Assembly (NCBI GenBank): GCA_964464035.1
Contig: CAYXEN010000072.1
Coordinates: forward strand, 1-14,185
Origin: CAYXEN01 sp964464035
GTDB taxonomy: Bacteria; Krumholzibacteriota; Krumholzibacteriia; WVZY01
Direction: 5' to 3'
Length of the DNA: 14,185 bases
Of the stretch, positions 1 to 7,083 are shown piece by piece. Every line of letters starts with the position of its first letter. The first letter of the stretch is position 1. The notes below the pieces were generated by a model. It did no database searches. It had not been told where the DNA came from and worked only from the letters and a program-made list of their open reading frames with translations. The position numbers and the translations under genes were made by a program.

Positions 1-16
1 GGGGGGGGGGGGGGGG
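1..16. other. Poly-G run at window edge
   Basis: Sixteen consecutive G residues open the window, directly before normal coding sequence. Such a run at a contig edge is most simply a sequencing or assembly artefact. Residues translated from it should not be counted as part of the following protein. Confidence 0.8.
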
Positions 17-327
17 CTGATCTCCCCGCCGGGGCGGGGCGCGCGCTTCGCATCGCCAAGCTGGACCTCGCCGACTTCGACGCGAGCCTCGCCTGGATCG
101 GCAAGGGGATCGCGAGCGATCCTTCCATTCGCGATCCCGGCTGGATCGGCAAGTGGGCGGCTTATCATGCGAACCTTCACGCGCGCGAGCTCGGCGACTG
201 GATCGATTCACTCCCTCCGCGCGCGCGATCGTGCCCGATAGCACGGATCGTGAAGGACGAACTCGCCAAGTTCCGCGAACGTGAGCGCAGGCAGCGGGAG
301 GGTTATCTGTTGCATAGGTTGTTCTAG
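1..327 (+). CDS. 3' end of unrecognised protein (partial)
   Basis: Frame 1 is open from the edge to a TAG at 325-327, giving about 103 real residues after the poly-G run. The 5' end lies outside the window. The visible part is charged and Trp-containing, with two similar short stretches (AWIGKGIASDPS and GWIGKWAAYHANLHARELG), then a region rich in Arg and Glu (ELAKFRERERRQREG) that is probably helical, and a short hydrophobic end. I see no signal peptide, membrane segment or catalytic motif, and I do not recognise the family. Codon positions show the GC-rich third-position bias of the neighbouring genes, which supports real coding. It converges on the PcfJ-like gene with a 34-bp gap. Confidence 0.55.
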   Translation, partial: GGGGGADLPAGAGRALRIAKLDLADFDASLAWIGKGIASDPSIRDPGWIGKWAAYHANLHARELGDWIDSLPPRARSCPIARIVKDELAKFRERERRQREGYLLHRLF

Positions 328-329
328 AT

Positions 330-348
330 GCGGCTTGGATCCAGCCGC
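330..348. terminator. Possible bidirectional terminator hairpin between convergent genes
   Basis: GCGGCT (330-335) and AGCCGC (343-348) are perfect inverted repeats around TGGATCC. The hairpin sits exactly in the 34-bp gap between two convergent stop codons, which suits a shared terminator. There is no T-tract on either side, so intrinsic termination is not shown and the assignment rests on position. Confidence 0.3.
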
Positions 349-361
349 CTGAGCGCAGCCC

Positions 362-1708
362 CTACCCCCACACGCGGCCCGCCACCGAGAGCCCGACCGC
401 CGAAGCCCACTGCTCGACATACTTCCTCTGGCGGTCCGTTGGGTAGACGTTGCACTTGCCCCTCGCCTCCACGATCATGCGATTCTTCGGGACGACCGTC
501 ATCGTCAGCACCGGATGATCGCGGCGCTTGGAGTCCGTGACCCTCAGCGAAAAGATCGCACACCTTCCCGATTTGCACGCATGATCATAAATCGCCACGC
601 AATGCGACATCTTCCTGCCCTCGTATCTCAACTCCTCGGCGGAGGTCAGCTCCTTGATCTTGAATATGCGGGCCTTCACGCCCTTGCCTTCGACCCACTC
701 GCTGCCGGGGATGCCGCACGAAGGCCAATAGTATGAGGACTTCCTGGAGGACGCGAGCTCCCTGTGCCAGCGCTCGACGGCGGCGAGGAGGTTCTTGGCC
801 GTGCGTCCCTTCATCGAGAGATGCGGGCGCCTCGGCCCGAGATGAACCGCAAGACCGTCTATCATCCTCCAACCGCGATCGACGAACTTCTCGTTGTTGA
901 GATAATCCACGATGGGGCCGTAGTGGACGGTATCGAGTCCGGGCTCGGTGATGAAAAACTTGATCACGTCGTCCCAGAAATCCACGTGCTCGAAATCCTC
1001 AGCGATGCGCGTGCCGACTACGCCGGAAGCGATCTTCGCGTTGCCTCCCATCGCGATCACCTTGCCCCAGACCAGCGCCTGCTCGATGGTCACGTCATCG
1101 GGCGCGCCCATGAAGTAGTGCGCGATCTTCTTGGTGACCCTGAAAGGCACCCCGCTCATGAGATTGATGTTGCGCCCGCGCCCCATGTTGAAATACCACA
1201 CCCGGTGGAGCTCCCCCTCGGCCCCGTCCGTGAACCAGGCGCAATCCATGAAACCGGGGACGTGGTAATAACCCATGAGATGGCGAACGAGGCTCTTGAA
1301 CTGCCGCCGGTCGTTCTTGCTCCGCGGCTTCCACTCCCCGGGGTCCCTGATCCACCACTTGGACCAGGCGGCGAGCGCGGTCAACGCGAAGACGTAGTTG
1401 TTGGTATCCGTGCGCCCGAGCTGCTCCATGCCGATCCTGCGGGGATCCAGGAGCTTGGTCCCCGTCACGGCGCGGCGCAAGAGCGCAAGGGCGTCCTTGC
1501 AATCTCCGTTGCCCTTGGTCTCTTCGATCCTTTCGAGATAGTCTTTTGCCTCCAGCGGATCCTTGGGCTTGGGCACGACGAGCTCGCGCTTGCGCCACGC
1601 ACGCCAATTGCGTTTTTCATCTCGCCAATACTTCTTGTATTTGGCGCGATTGATCCCCTTGATCTCGTACTTCTTGAGCTTGCGCTTCTTCTTTTTCTTC
1701 GTGTTCAT
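362..1708 (-). CDS. PcfJ-like protein
   Basis: 448 residues. The C-terminal part (about residues 353-435) carries the pattern of the PcfJ-like family: LRYEGRKMSHCVAIYDHAC, then GRCAIFSLRV, a beta-strand segment, and a closing CNVYPTD...QWA stretch. The family is named after a gene of the enterococcal conjugative plasmid pCF10, and homologues occur on plasmids, phages and chromosomes; the biochemical function is unknown to me. The N-terminus is very basic (residues 4-13 nearly all Lys/Arg), which could suit nucleic-acid contact, but that is inference. I chose ATG at 1706-1708 because GGAGGGG lies 5 nt upstream; the frame is open 14 codons further but without a comparable ribosome-binding site. 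No PcfK-like partner or conjugation gene is visible. The gene is monocistronic here, ending convergent with the partial gene at the left. Confidence 0.75.
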   Translation of the reverse strand: MNTKKKKKRKLKKYEIKGINRAKYKKYWRDEKRNWRAWRKRELVVPKPKDPLEAKDYLERIEETKGNGDCKDALALLRRAVTGTKLLDPRRIGMEQLGRTDTNNYVFALTALAAWSKWWIRDPGEWKPRSKNDRRQFKSLVRHLMGYYHVPGFMDCAWFTDGAEGELHRVWYFNMGRGRNINLMSGVPFRVTKKIAHYFMGAPDDVTIEQALVWGKVIAMGGNAKIASGVVGTRIAEDFEHVDFWDDVIKFFITEPGLDTVHYGPIVDYLNNEKFVDRGWRMIDGLAVHLGPRRPHLSMKGRTAKNLLAAVERWHRELASSRKSSYYWPSCGIPGSEWVEGKGVKARIFKIKELTSAEELRYEGRKMSHCVAIYDHACKSGRCAIFSLRVTDSKRRDHPVLTMTVVPKNRMIVEARGKCNVYPTDRQRKYVEQWASAVGLSVAGRVWG

Positions 1709-2295
1709 GCACACCCCTCCATGATCGAATGTCTTCGAGGGAGTGCGCACGCCCGCATGGCCGACGCACGAATGCCTATCGAACGGTAAAGCCGCGATCG
1801 ATGGGATTCATCGGCTCCGCGACAACAGATCGTGACGGACGCGAACTAAAGCCGGATTCGAACGGAACGGCCGGCTCGGGCGGGTAAGAAGTGGCTTTTC
1901 ATGCGGGGATTCCGGCACGAGCAGGCACAACGATCCGTCTTTCCGGCCGGGCCGTCGTCCGCGTGTCGCGGGCGGCGCACTCATCCGGTTTTCCTGTGCC
2001 TAGCAGGCGAGTATGTCGTCTACTCATGACATCCTGCCTCTTCGTGCCGGACCCTTGCGGGTCGGGCGGGTTTGGTCGCTCGGTCTCGGGTCCCCATTAC
2101 ACCTCTCACAGCCAATGGCGGCCTGTGCGAATCGAAGATTTGACTTTCGTCAAGACCGAGCACTTGTCGTTCAAAAGATACGTTTGAAAAGATCCCGGCG
2201 CGCATCGAGCTCCCGGATGAACCTCCCGAGAGATCACACGCGCGAACGCGGGATAAACAAATTGCAAAAATCGGGCTGTCGTGTCAAGAATAATT
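1709..2295. other. 587-bp stretch without a credible gene
   Basis: This lies between the PcfJ-like gene start and the end of the XRE/TPR gene. Short open frames occur on the plus strand (1891-2187, 2013-2423) but translate to Arg/Ser/Pro-rich sequence with no ribosome-binding site or domain. The region is rich in inverted repeats: the nested set at 1911-2051 described separately, GACCC/GGGTC at 2050-2063, TTGAC/GTCAA at 2140-2153 and CGCG/CGCG at 2239-2250. The last, in reverse orientation, is a weak candidate for ending the XRE/TPR transcript. I found no convincing promoter for the PcfJ-like gene. Confidence 0.6.
1911..2051 (+). ncRNA. Candidate structured RNA element
   Basis: Two 17-nt arms (1911-1927 and 2035-2051) pair end to end with one C-C mismatch (1922/2040). 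They enclose an 11-bp hairpin (1953-1963 with 1967-1977, loop TGT) and a 5-bp hairpin (GAGTA 2009-2013 with TACTC 2021-2025). Three pairs are G-T (1921/2041, 1955/1975, 1958/1972); these are stable G-U pairs only in a plus-strand RNA and become A-C mismatches on the other strand. A further hairpin, GACCC/GGGTC, follows at 2050-2063 and would compete with the last base pairs of the outer stem. I recognise no known RNA family, and there is no clear promoter or T-tract, so it could equally be a DNA-level palindromic element. Confidence 0.3.
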
Positions 2296-4347
2296 TCAGC
2301 GGGGACTGCTATGAAGCAACCTTTGATTTATCTCGCCTTCCGCGGACAACGAATCGATTCTTCTTCTCGCCTGCTCCACCTCGAGCGCGAGCTCAGTATC
2401 GGCGTCCTTCCACGTCGCCCTGAACTCCCGGTACTGCTCGGCCGCCTTCTCGAACATTCCGAGCTTCTCGTAGACTTTGCCGAGGTAGAATCTGCAGCGC
2501 ACGGCGCGGATCGCCATTTTCACTCTGTCGTGATAGTAATAATCAAGGAGCCTCTCGAAACACCGCCTCGCTTCATCATACCGCTTCATCTGGTAGAAGG
2601 CCAGGGCCCGCGGGTAGAGGTATTCATACAATGAATTCGCGATCGTTATCGGTTTCAATATCTCGATCGCGCGTTCCGGATGTCCTTCCCTCAATCTTAC
2701 CCAAGCCTCTGCGATCTGGTAATTCGGATCACTGGTGTTGGATTTCCAAGGCCCCATCCGCTCGAGTTCGGCCCGGGCGGCGTCGATATCGAAACGTGTC
2801 AATACCTCTATGCAGTCCGGGACTTCGTCGCCGCCCTCAAGCTTGCCTTCCAATACCTCGCTTATCATGCGGCGGACGATCGCTGCGGCCCGTTCCGGCT
2901 CGCCCTTCTCGGCCAGGATCGCGGCTTCGGCCACGAGCTTCGAGCAGTAATACTCGCCTGTGTTTCGATCGATGCGATCGGCATCCAGGCCCTCGTCGAG
3001 CAGGACCAACGCCGAATCGAGCTTGCCCTGGTACAATGGTATCGCCGCCAGAAAGAAGCGCGCGCGTTCCCTCGAACGGCTGTCATTCACCTCGAGCAAG
3101 CGGCGGAAACAATCGGCTGCCGCGCCGTAAGCGCGTCTCGCCGTGTATATGCATCCAAGACTCGCAAGCGACGGATAGAAATCGGGATTGCGCGCAAGAG
3201 CCGCCTTGTACGATGCGATCGCTTCTTCGTACCGCCCGTACCTGCCGAGAATGTCCCCCCGCGTGTCGTACGGGTTGGCCTCGGCCGGATCCAGCTCGAT
3301 GTATCTCTCCACCGCCTGGAGTGCGCGTTCCAAATGTCCAATGTCGGAGTACAAGTACGCTAGCCTGTTCAGGGACATCCCGTCACCGGGATCGATCTTG
3401 ACCGCTGTCTCGAAAGCGGCGATCGCTCTCGGCACGTCCCGCGCCATTGCCCCGCTGTAAAGATGCCCGAGCAGCCTGTAGGCGTCCGAGAAGTCCGGGT
3501 ACTTCGCGACGAGTTTTTCGAGAAGATCCGCTGCTTCATCATTGTGCCCCTGCTTAGTCTTGAACAGCGCCATTATGTACAATTGCTCGCGCTCGGAAGC
3601 GTTCTTCGAATACTCGAGCGCCTTACTCATGTAGTAACTTGATTTGGCTGGCGGAAAGTCGCTGTAAAGGTGCCCGAGCATCGCCCAGGCCATGGCGAAA
3701 GTCGAATCGCATTTTATGGCTTCCATGAATGAGTTCCTCGCCTGCTCCCTGTAGAGCATCCTCCAGTAATGCATCCCTTCCACGAAAGCCCTGTACGCGC
3801 AGGGGACTTTCGTCGTGACTTTCATGATGGGGGCATCCTTCACCGGAGTGCGGGCGCTGTCTTCCTCAGGACGCGTTGCGTGCTGCCGCCCGTTCGCGCT
3901 CCGCGAGCGTGCGACTTGTCGGCTGCTTTCGGTCCGGGGCAGCCTCGCGATTGCTATGACCGCGGCGGCGAACGCGAGCAAGGACAAGGCCACGACAAAT
4001 CTCCTGTTCCGTACCAAGCTCGAGAAGAAATACCTGTCGGCCTCCGCTACCCGCCGTCCACTTTCCGTCTCTTTCTCCGAATCTCCTTCCAGATGCACCG
4101 CCGCCTCGCTCGGGCCGTCTATTTCTTCCCGCCCCACGAGCTCGGCGAAGCTGATGCCCAGGGCCTTCGCCAGGTCCATGAGCGTCCGCTCCATGGCATG
4201 GGTGCGTGATCCCTTTTCGAGGTCGTGAACTGTGCGATAGTGAACGCCGGCGCGCTCGGCCAGCTCGGATTGAGTGAAGTGCGCCCGTTGCCTCAAGGCC
4301 CGTAAGCGACGTGGGAAATCAGGATCCAGCCTCACATTGCGGGGCAA
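2296..4347 (-). CDS. Membrane-anchored XRE-family regulator with TPR region
   Basis: 683 residues. An XRE/Cro-C1 helix-turn-helix fills about residues 12-73 (FTQSELAERAGVHYRTVHDL is the recognition core). A charged linker follows, then one hydrophobic segment at about 117-136 (FVVALSLLAFAAAVIAIARL), then a long helical region with many tetratricopeptide repeats from about 180 to near the end; well-formed ones include RALQAVERYIELDPAEANPY and EEAIASYKAALARNPDFYPS. Predicted topology is a cytoplasmic DNA-binding domain with TPRs across the membrane, like CadC or ToxR in layout but with an XRE head; RodZ has a comparable head and anchor. There is no ATG before residue 51. TTG at 4345-4347 follows GGGGAGG by 8 nt and is preferred; a TTG at 4375-4377 is the alternative. 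The gene has its own promoter and dyads upstream. Target genes are unknown. Confidence 0.8.
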   Translation of the reverse strand: MPRNVRLDPDFPRRLRALRQRAHFTQSELAERAGVHYRTVHDLEKGSRTHAMERTLMDLAKALGISFAELVGREEIDGPSEAAVHLEGDSEKETESGRRVAEADRYFFSSLVRNRRFVVALSLLAFAAAVIAIARLPRTESSRQVARSRSANGRQHATRPEEDSARTPVKDAPIMKVTTKVPCAYRAFVEGMHYWRMLYREQARNSFMEAIKCDSTFAMAWAMLGHLYSDFPPAKSSYYMSKALEYSKNASEREQLYIMALFKTKQGHNDEAADLLEKLVAKYPDFSDAYRLLGHLYSGAMARDVPRAIAAFETAVKIDPGDGMSLNRLAYLYSDIGHLERALQAVERYIELDPAEANPYDTRGDILGRYGRYEEAIASYKAALARNPDFYPSLASLGCIYTARRAYGAAADCFRRLLEVNDSRSRERARFFLAAIPLYQGKLDSALVLLDEGLDADRIDRNTGEYYCSKLVAEAAILAEKGEPERAAAIVRRMISEVLEGKLEGGDEVPDCIEVLTRFDIDAARAELERMGPWKSNTSDPNYQIAEAWVRLREGHPERAIEILKPITIANSLYEYLYPRALAFYQMKRYDEARRCFERLLDYYYHDRVKMAIRAVRCRFYLGKVYEKLGMFEKAAEQYREFRATWKDADTELALEVEQARRRIDSLSAEGEINQRLLHSSPR

Positions 4348-4384
4348 AGTATCTACCTCCCCATAGATTGTTGTCAAAGTTCTT

Positions 4385-4405
4385 CCAGCAATAATAGTGC
4401 TGGAG
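4385..4405. promoter_or_regulatory. 7-bp inverted repeat in the XRE/TPR gene leader
   Basis: TCCAGCA (4385-4391) and TGCTGGA (4399-4405) form a perfect dyad with a 7-bp AT-rich centre. It lies 38 bp or more upstream of the chosen TTG start and downstream of the predicted promoter, so it is either an operator for autoregulation by the XRE domain or a leader hairpin. Which of these is correct cannot be told from sequence. Confidence 0.4.
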
Positions 4406-4410
4406 ATATC

Positions 4411-4422
4411 CGATAGATCGGT
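4411..4422. promoter_or_regulatory. 12-bp dyad CCGAT-AG-ATCGG near transcription start
   Basis: CCGAT (4411-4415) and ATCGG (4418-4422) are perfect inverted repeats with a 2-bp centre. The predicted transcription start from the promoter at 4435-4464 is near 4428, so the dyad falls within the first twenty transcribed bases, a usual operator position for XRE-family repressors. Confidence 0.4.
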
Positions 4423-4434
4423 TACGTAAAGCCA

Positions 4435-4464
4435 ATTCTAGCAAAATGTTTCCGGCTTCGTCAA
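4435..4464 (-). promoter_or_regulatory. Predicted sigma-70 promoter of the XRE/TPR gene
   Basis: On the minus strand, TTGACG (4464-4459) and TAGAAT (4440-4435) are separated by 18 bp; each matches the consensus at five of six positions. It precedes the XRE/TPR start by about 90 bp and indicates transcription separate from the upstream FMN-protein gene. Confidence 0.5.
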
Positions 4465-4513
4465 CAGCGAGGAAAGTCTCTTGCAAAGAATGCAATCATT
4501 CGCATTGGAGCCC

Positions 4514-4533
4514 GGAAACGCGGCGAAGCCGCG
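4514..4533 (-). terminator. Possible terminator of the FMN-protein gene
   Basis: CGCGGC (4519-4524) and GCCGCG (4528-4533) form a 6-bp hairpin with a 3-nt loop, 20 bp past the stop codon at 4553. On the minus strand it is followed by TTTCC only, so the T-tract is weak. Confidence 0.35.
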
Positions 4534-4552
4534 AAGGAATGGAATCGGCGCA

Positions 4553-6142
4553 TCACCCGGCCGGCGGCCATTGGTCCGCCGACGCGGCGCGCCATTCGGA
4601 AAGGAGCGGCTCGGGAACGTCTTCACGGAGCAATTGCCCCGGTTCGAGGATCTCGTAGAGCTCCTCGAAACTCTCCACCTTGAGATCGTCCACGCGGCGA
4701 TAGATGTGCTTCGGCCCGAGTTCATCGGGGTGCCTGAGTCCCATGGCCGAGAGCATCTCCATGAATCCCTTGATCGTGGCGTCATGATAACGCGCCACTC
4801 TCTTCGCCTTGTCGGGGACGTGGAGCCCATGCACGAGGGCGGGATTCTGCGTGGCGATCCCGGTTGGACACTTGTCCGTGTTGCAGCGAAGCGACTGGAT
4901 GCATCCCAGGGCGAGCATCATTCCGCGTGCCGTCGCGCAGAGATCGGCGCCCAGCGCCAGCGCCCTCACCATGTGGAAGCCCGTGAAGATCTTCCCCGTC
5001 GCCATTATGCGAATGCGCTCGCGAAGCCCCGTGCCGATGAGAGCGTTGTTCACGAACAGCCACGCGTCGCGCGCCGGCATGCCCAGCGAATTCGAGAACT
5101 CGAGCGGAGCGGCCCCGGTGCCTCCCTCCCCGCCGTCGACGGTGATGAAATCAGGCGTGACGTCCGCGGCCAGCATGGCCTTGCACACGGAGAGAAACTC
5201 CGTGCGGCTCCCCACGCAGAGCTTGAAGCCCACGGGCTTGCCGCCGGAGAGCTCGCGGAGCTTCGCGACGAACTCGACGAGGCCGCGTGGAGTGGAAAAA
5301 GCCTTGTGGCACGGAGGCGAGAACACCGTCTTGCCGGCGGGCACTCCCCTTATGGCCGCGATTTCGGGAGTCACTTTCACAGCGGGGAGGATCCCGCCGT
5401 GCCCCGGCTTCGCGCCCTGCGAGATCTTTATCTCGATCATCTTCACGTTTTCATTCGCCGCGCGCTCCGTGAATTGTTTCGGGTCGAAATCACCATCCTC
5501 CGTGCGGCAACCGAAGTACCCCGTGCCGATCTGCCAGATGAGATCACCGCCCGGTTCCAGGTGATAGGGGGATAGTCCCCCTTCGCCCGTGTTGTGAATG
5601 AACCCGCCTTTTAGGGCTCCCTCGTTCAATGCGAGGACGGCGTTCCTGGAAAGAGCCCCGAAGCTCATCGCGGAGATATTGAAAAGCGAGGCCGAGTACG
5701 GTCGCTTGCAGTGCGGCCCTCCGATCGTCACGCGCGGTTCCCCCCCGGGGAGCTCGACGGGCGCCATCGAGTGGGCGGCCCACTCGTAGCCGATGCGGTA
5801 GACGTCGCGTTGCGTTCCGAAAGGCTTCGTCTCCAGCTCGCCTTTCGCCCTCTGGTAGACGATGCTCCGGAATTCGCGCTCGATCGGAAAGGCATCGATG
5901 TTCGATTCGATGAAGTATTGTTGGATCTCGGGGCGGAGGGCTTCCAAGAGGTAACGCAACCTGCCGACGAGGGGAAAGTTCCTGCGGATCACGTGCTCGT
6001 GCTGGAATGCATCGTAGAAACCCATCGCCTCGACGGGAGCAACTATCACGAGAAGCCAGAGGATCGAAGGATGAAAGCGGGCCGCTATGATGATGGCGGC
6101 CATGAGAAGGAATGAAAGAACATAGAACCACCTGCGGACCAT
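4553..6142 (-). CDS. FMN-binding glutamate synthase domain protein, membrane-anchored
   Basis: 529 residues. It matches the stand-alone family of the glutamate synthase central/FMN domain. Visible landmarks are AMSFGALS (158-165), GEGGLSPYH (186-194), QGAKPGHGG (242-250), DGGEGGTGAAP (336-346, the FMN phosphate loop) and the 3Fe-4S cysteines C414, C420 and C425 in the C-x5-C-x4-C spacing of GltB. A (beta/alpha)8 barrel binding FMN and a 3Fe-4S cluster is therefore expected. Two hydrophobic segments at about 4-21 and 25-41 anchor it to the inner membrane. There is no amidotransferase (glutaminase) domain and no GltD-like partner nearby, so true glutamate synthase activity is doubtful; homologues are usually annotated only by family. 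ATG at 6140-6142 has GGAAGGA 7 nt upstream. It is divergent from the barrel gene; I saw no convincing promoter (a TTGACA near 6268 lacks a good -10). Confidence 0.9.
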   Translation of the reverse strand: MVRRWFYVLSFLLMAAIIIAARFHPSILWLLVIVAPVEAMGFYDAFQHEHVIRRNFPLVGRLRYLLEALRPEIQQYFIESNIDAFPIEREFRSIVYQRAKGELETKPFGTQRDVYRIGYEWAAHSMAPVELPGGEPRVTIGGPHCKRPYSASLFNISAMSFGALSRNAVLALNEGALKGGFIHNTGEGGLSPYHLEPGGDLIWQIGTGYFGCRTEDGDFDPKQFTERAANENVKMIEIKISQGAKPGHGGILPAVKVTPEIAAIRGVPAGKTVFSPPCHKAFSTPRGLVEFVAKLRELSGGKPVGFKLCVGSRTEFLSVCKAMLAADVTPDFITVDGGEGGTGAAPLEFSNSLGMPARDAWLFVNNALIGTGLRERIRIMATGKIFTGFHMVRALALGADLCATARGMMLALGCIQSLRCNTDKCPTGIATQNPALVHGLHVPDKAKRVARYHDATIKGFMEMLSAMGLRHPDELGPKHIYRRVDDLKVESFEELYEILEPGQLLREDVPEPLLSEWRAASADQWPPAG

Positions 6143-6331
6143 CGAGCAATCCTTCCGTTGTCGACCGAATCGATCACAGGAGACTTGTCATCTCCTTCTC
6201 CAATCGCTTCGAACCCGACGCCGGGGCGCCTCGAAACCGGGACAACGATCAGGCTGCCAGATCAGCATGGCTATGTCAATCTCTTTGGCGTGGCCGCCGG
6301 TTCTCATGCATTCATGCCCGGCGGAATCCTA

Positions 6332-6360
6332 TTGACAAATACCCGGATCCACATCAGAAT
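6332..6360 (+). promoter_or_regulatory. Predicted sigma-70 promoter of the outer-membrane barrel gene
   Basis: TTGACA (6332-6337), a 17-bp spacer and CAGAAT (6355-6360). The -35 is perfect and the -10 matches at four of six. It gives a 5' leader of about 40 nt ending in a strong ribosome-binding site. Confidence 0.5.
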
Positions 6361-6408
6361 ATCACGTCAACACAACCTCAACCCTTCCGCAGAAGGAGGC
6401 AACTCGCC

Positions 6409-6975
6409 ATGCGTTTTCCTCGTGCTTCTATGATGATACTTTGTGCCCTCATGATCGTGCCCGCCTATGCATTCGCGGGCAGTCATCCCCAGAGCCGCAA
6501 TGGTTTCTTCATCGGCTTCGGTCTCGGCGGCGGAAACGCCGGGATAAAAAACGGCGACAATCGCAAGACCGGCGGCGCAGGTATCTTCCGCATCGGCTAC
6601 GCCGTCAAGGAAGATCTCGTGTTCGGGCTGGAAAGTTCCGGCTGGACCAAATCCGAGACTGACATGGGCGTCGACTTGACCCTCACCTTCAGCGTCGCCA
6701 CTTTCGGTGTCACCTACTATCCAGGGAACCAGGGATTGTACATCAAGGGAGGGATCGGCTTCGCATCCAGCTCATGGGAGGCAGCCATGGGCAACGCCAA
6801 GGCGACCTACAGCGACAACGGTTTCGGGCTCCTCGGAGGCGCCGGTTACGAGTTCAGGCTCACCGACAAGTTCGCCTTGGGGCCGGAAGTGGATTTCGCG
6901 TATCTCAACGTGGGTGGAGTGGTCGAATCCGCGAATTTCGTATCCGGGCACTTGATGCTCAACTGGTACTGGTAG
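6409..6975 (+). CDS. Small outer-membrane beta-barrel protein
   Basis: 188 residues. A signal peptide (MRFPRASMMILCALMIVPAY, then AFA before the likely cleavage site near residue 23) is followed by Gly- and aromatic-rich alternating strands: GFFIGFGLGGG, GIFRIGYAV, TFGVTYYP, GLYIKGGIGFAS, GFGLLGGAGYEF. The protein ends in LMLNWYW, the C-terminal aromatic strand recognised by the BAM complex. Size and pattern fit an eight-stranded OmpA/OmpW-like barrel of the OMP_b-brl type; ligand or function cannot be told. ATG at 6409 follows AGAAGGAGG by 8 nt and sits just before the signal peptide, so it is preferred over longer in-frame extensions. It has its own promoter and converges on the YwiC-like gene with a 108-bp gap in which I saw no terminator. 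Confidence 0.85.
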   Translation: MRFPRASMMILCALMIVPAYAFAGSHPQSRNGFFIGFGLGGGNAGIKNGDNRKTGGAGIFRIGYAVKEDLVFGLESSGWTKSETDMGVDLTLTFSVATFGVTYYPGNQGLYIKGGIGFASSSWEAAMGNAKATYSDNGFGLLGGAGYEFRLTDKFALGPEVDFAYLNVGGVVESANFVSGHLMLNWYW

Positions 6976-7083
6976 AAAAGCCGCAAGGCACGTCGAGAAA
7001 CTATCGGCGATCTGCACGTAACAAAGAAGATTGCACCCCTGGAATAGAGCAATGGCGGTCGTAGCCGGACTCCGTGGTAAAGC

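Noticed and set aside
764..1789. 341-codon plus-strand open frame opposite the PcfJ-like gene
   Set aside because: Translates to Pro/Leu/His-rich sequence without domains; it mirrors a gene with recognised motifs and a strong ribosome-binding site on the other strand.
2009..2025. 5-bp stem with 7-nt loop that looks like a tRNA anticodon arm
   Set aside because: Position 33 of the loop is G rather than U, and no T-arm (GGTTCRA) or acceptor stem can be found at the right distance.
1891..2423. Two short plus-strand open frames in the gene-free stretch
   Set aside because: No ribosome-binding site, unusual composition, and they run across the inverted repeats and into the XRE/TPR gene on the opposite strand.
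4481..5575. 364-codon plus-strand open frame opposite the FMN-protein gene
   Set aside because: Low-complexity Arg/Glu/His-rich translation and no start signal; the minus strand has the conserved FMN and 3Fe-4S motifs.
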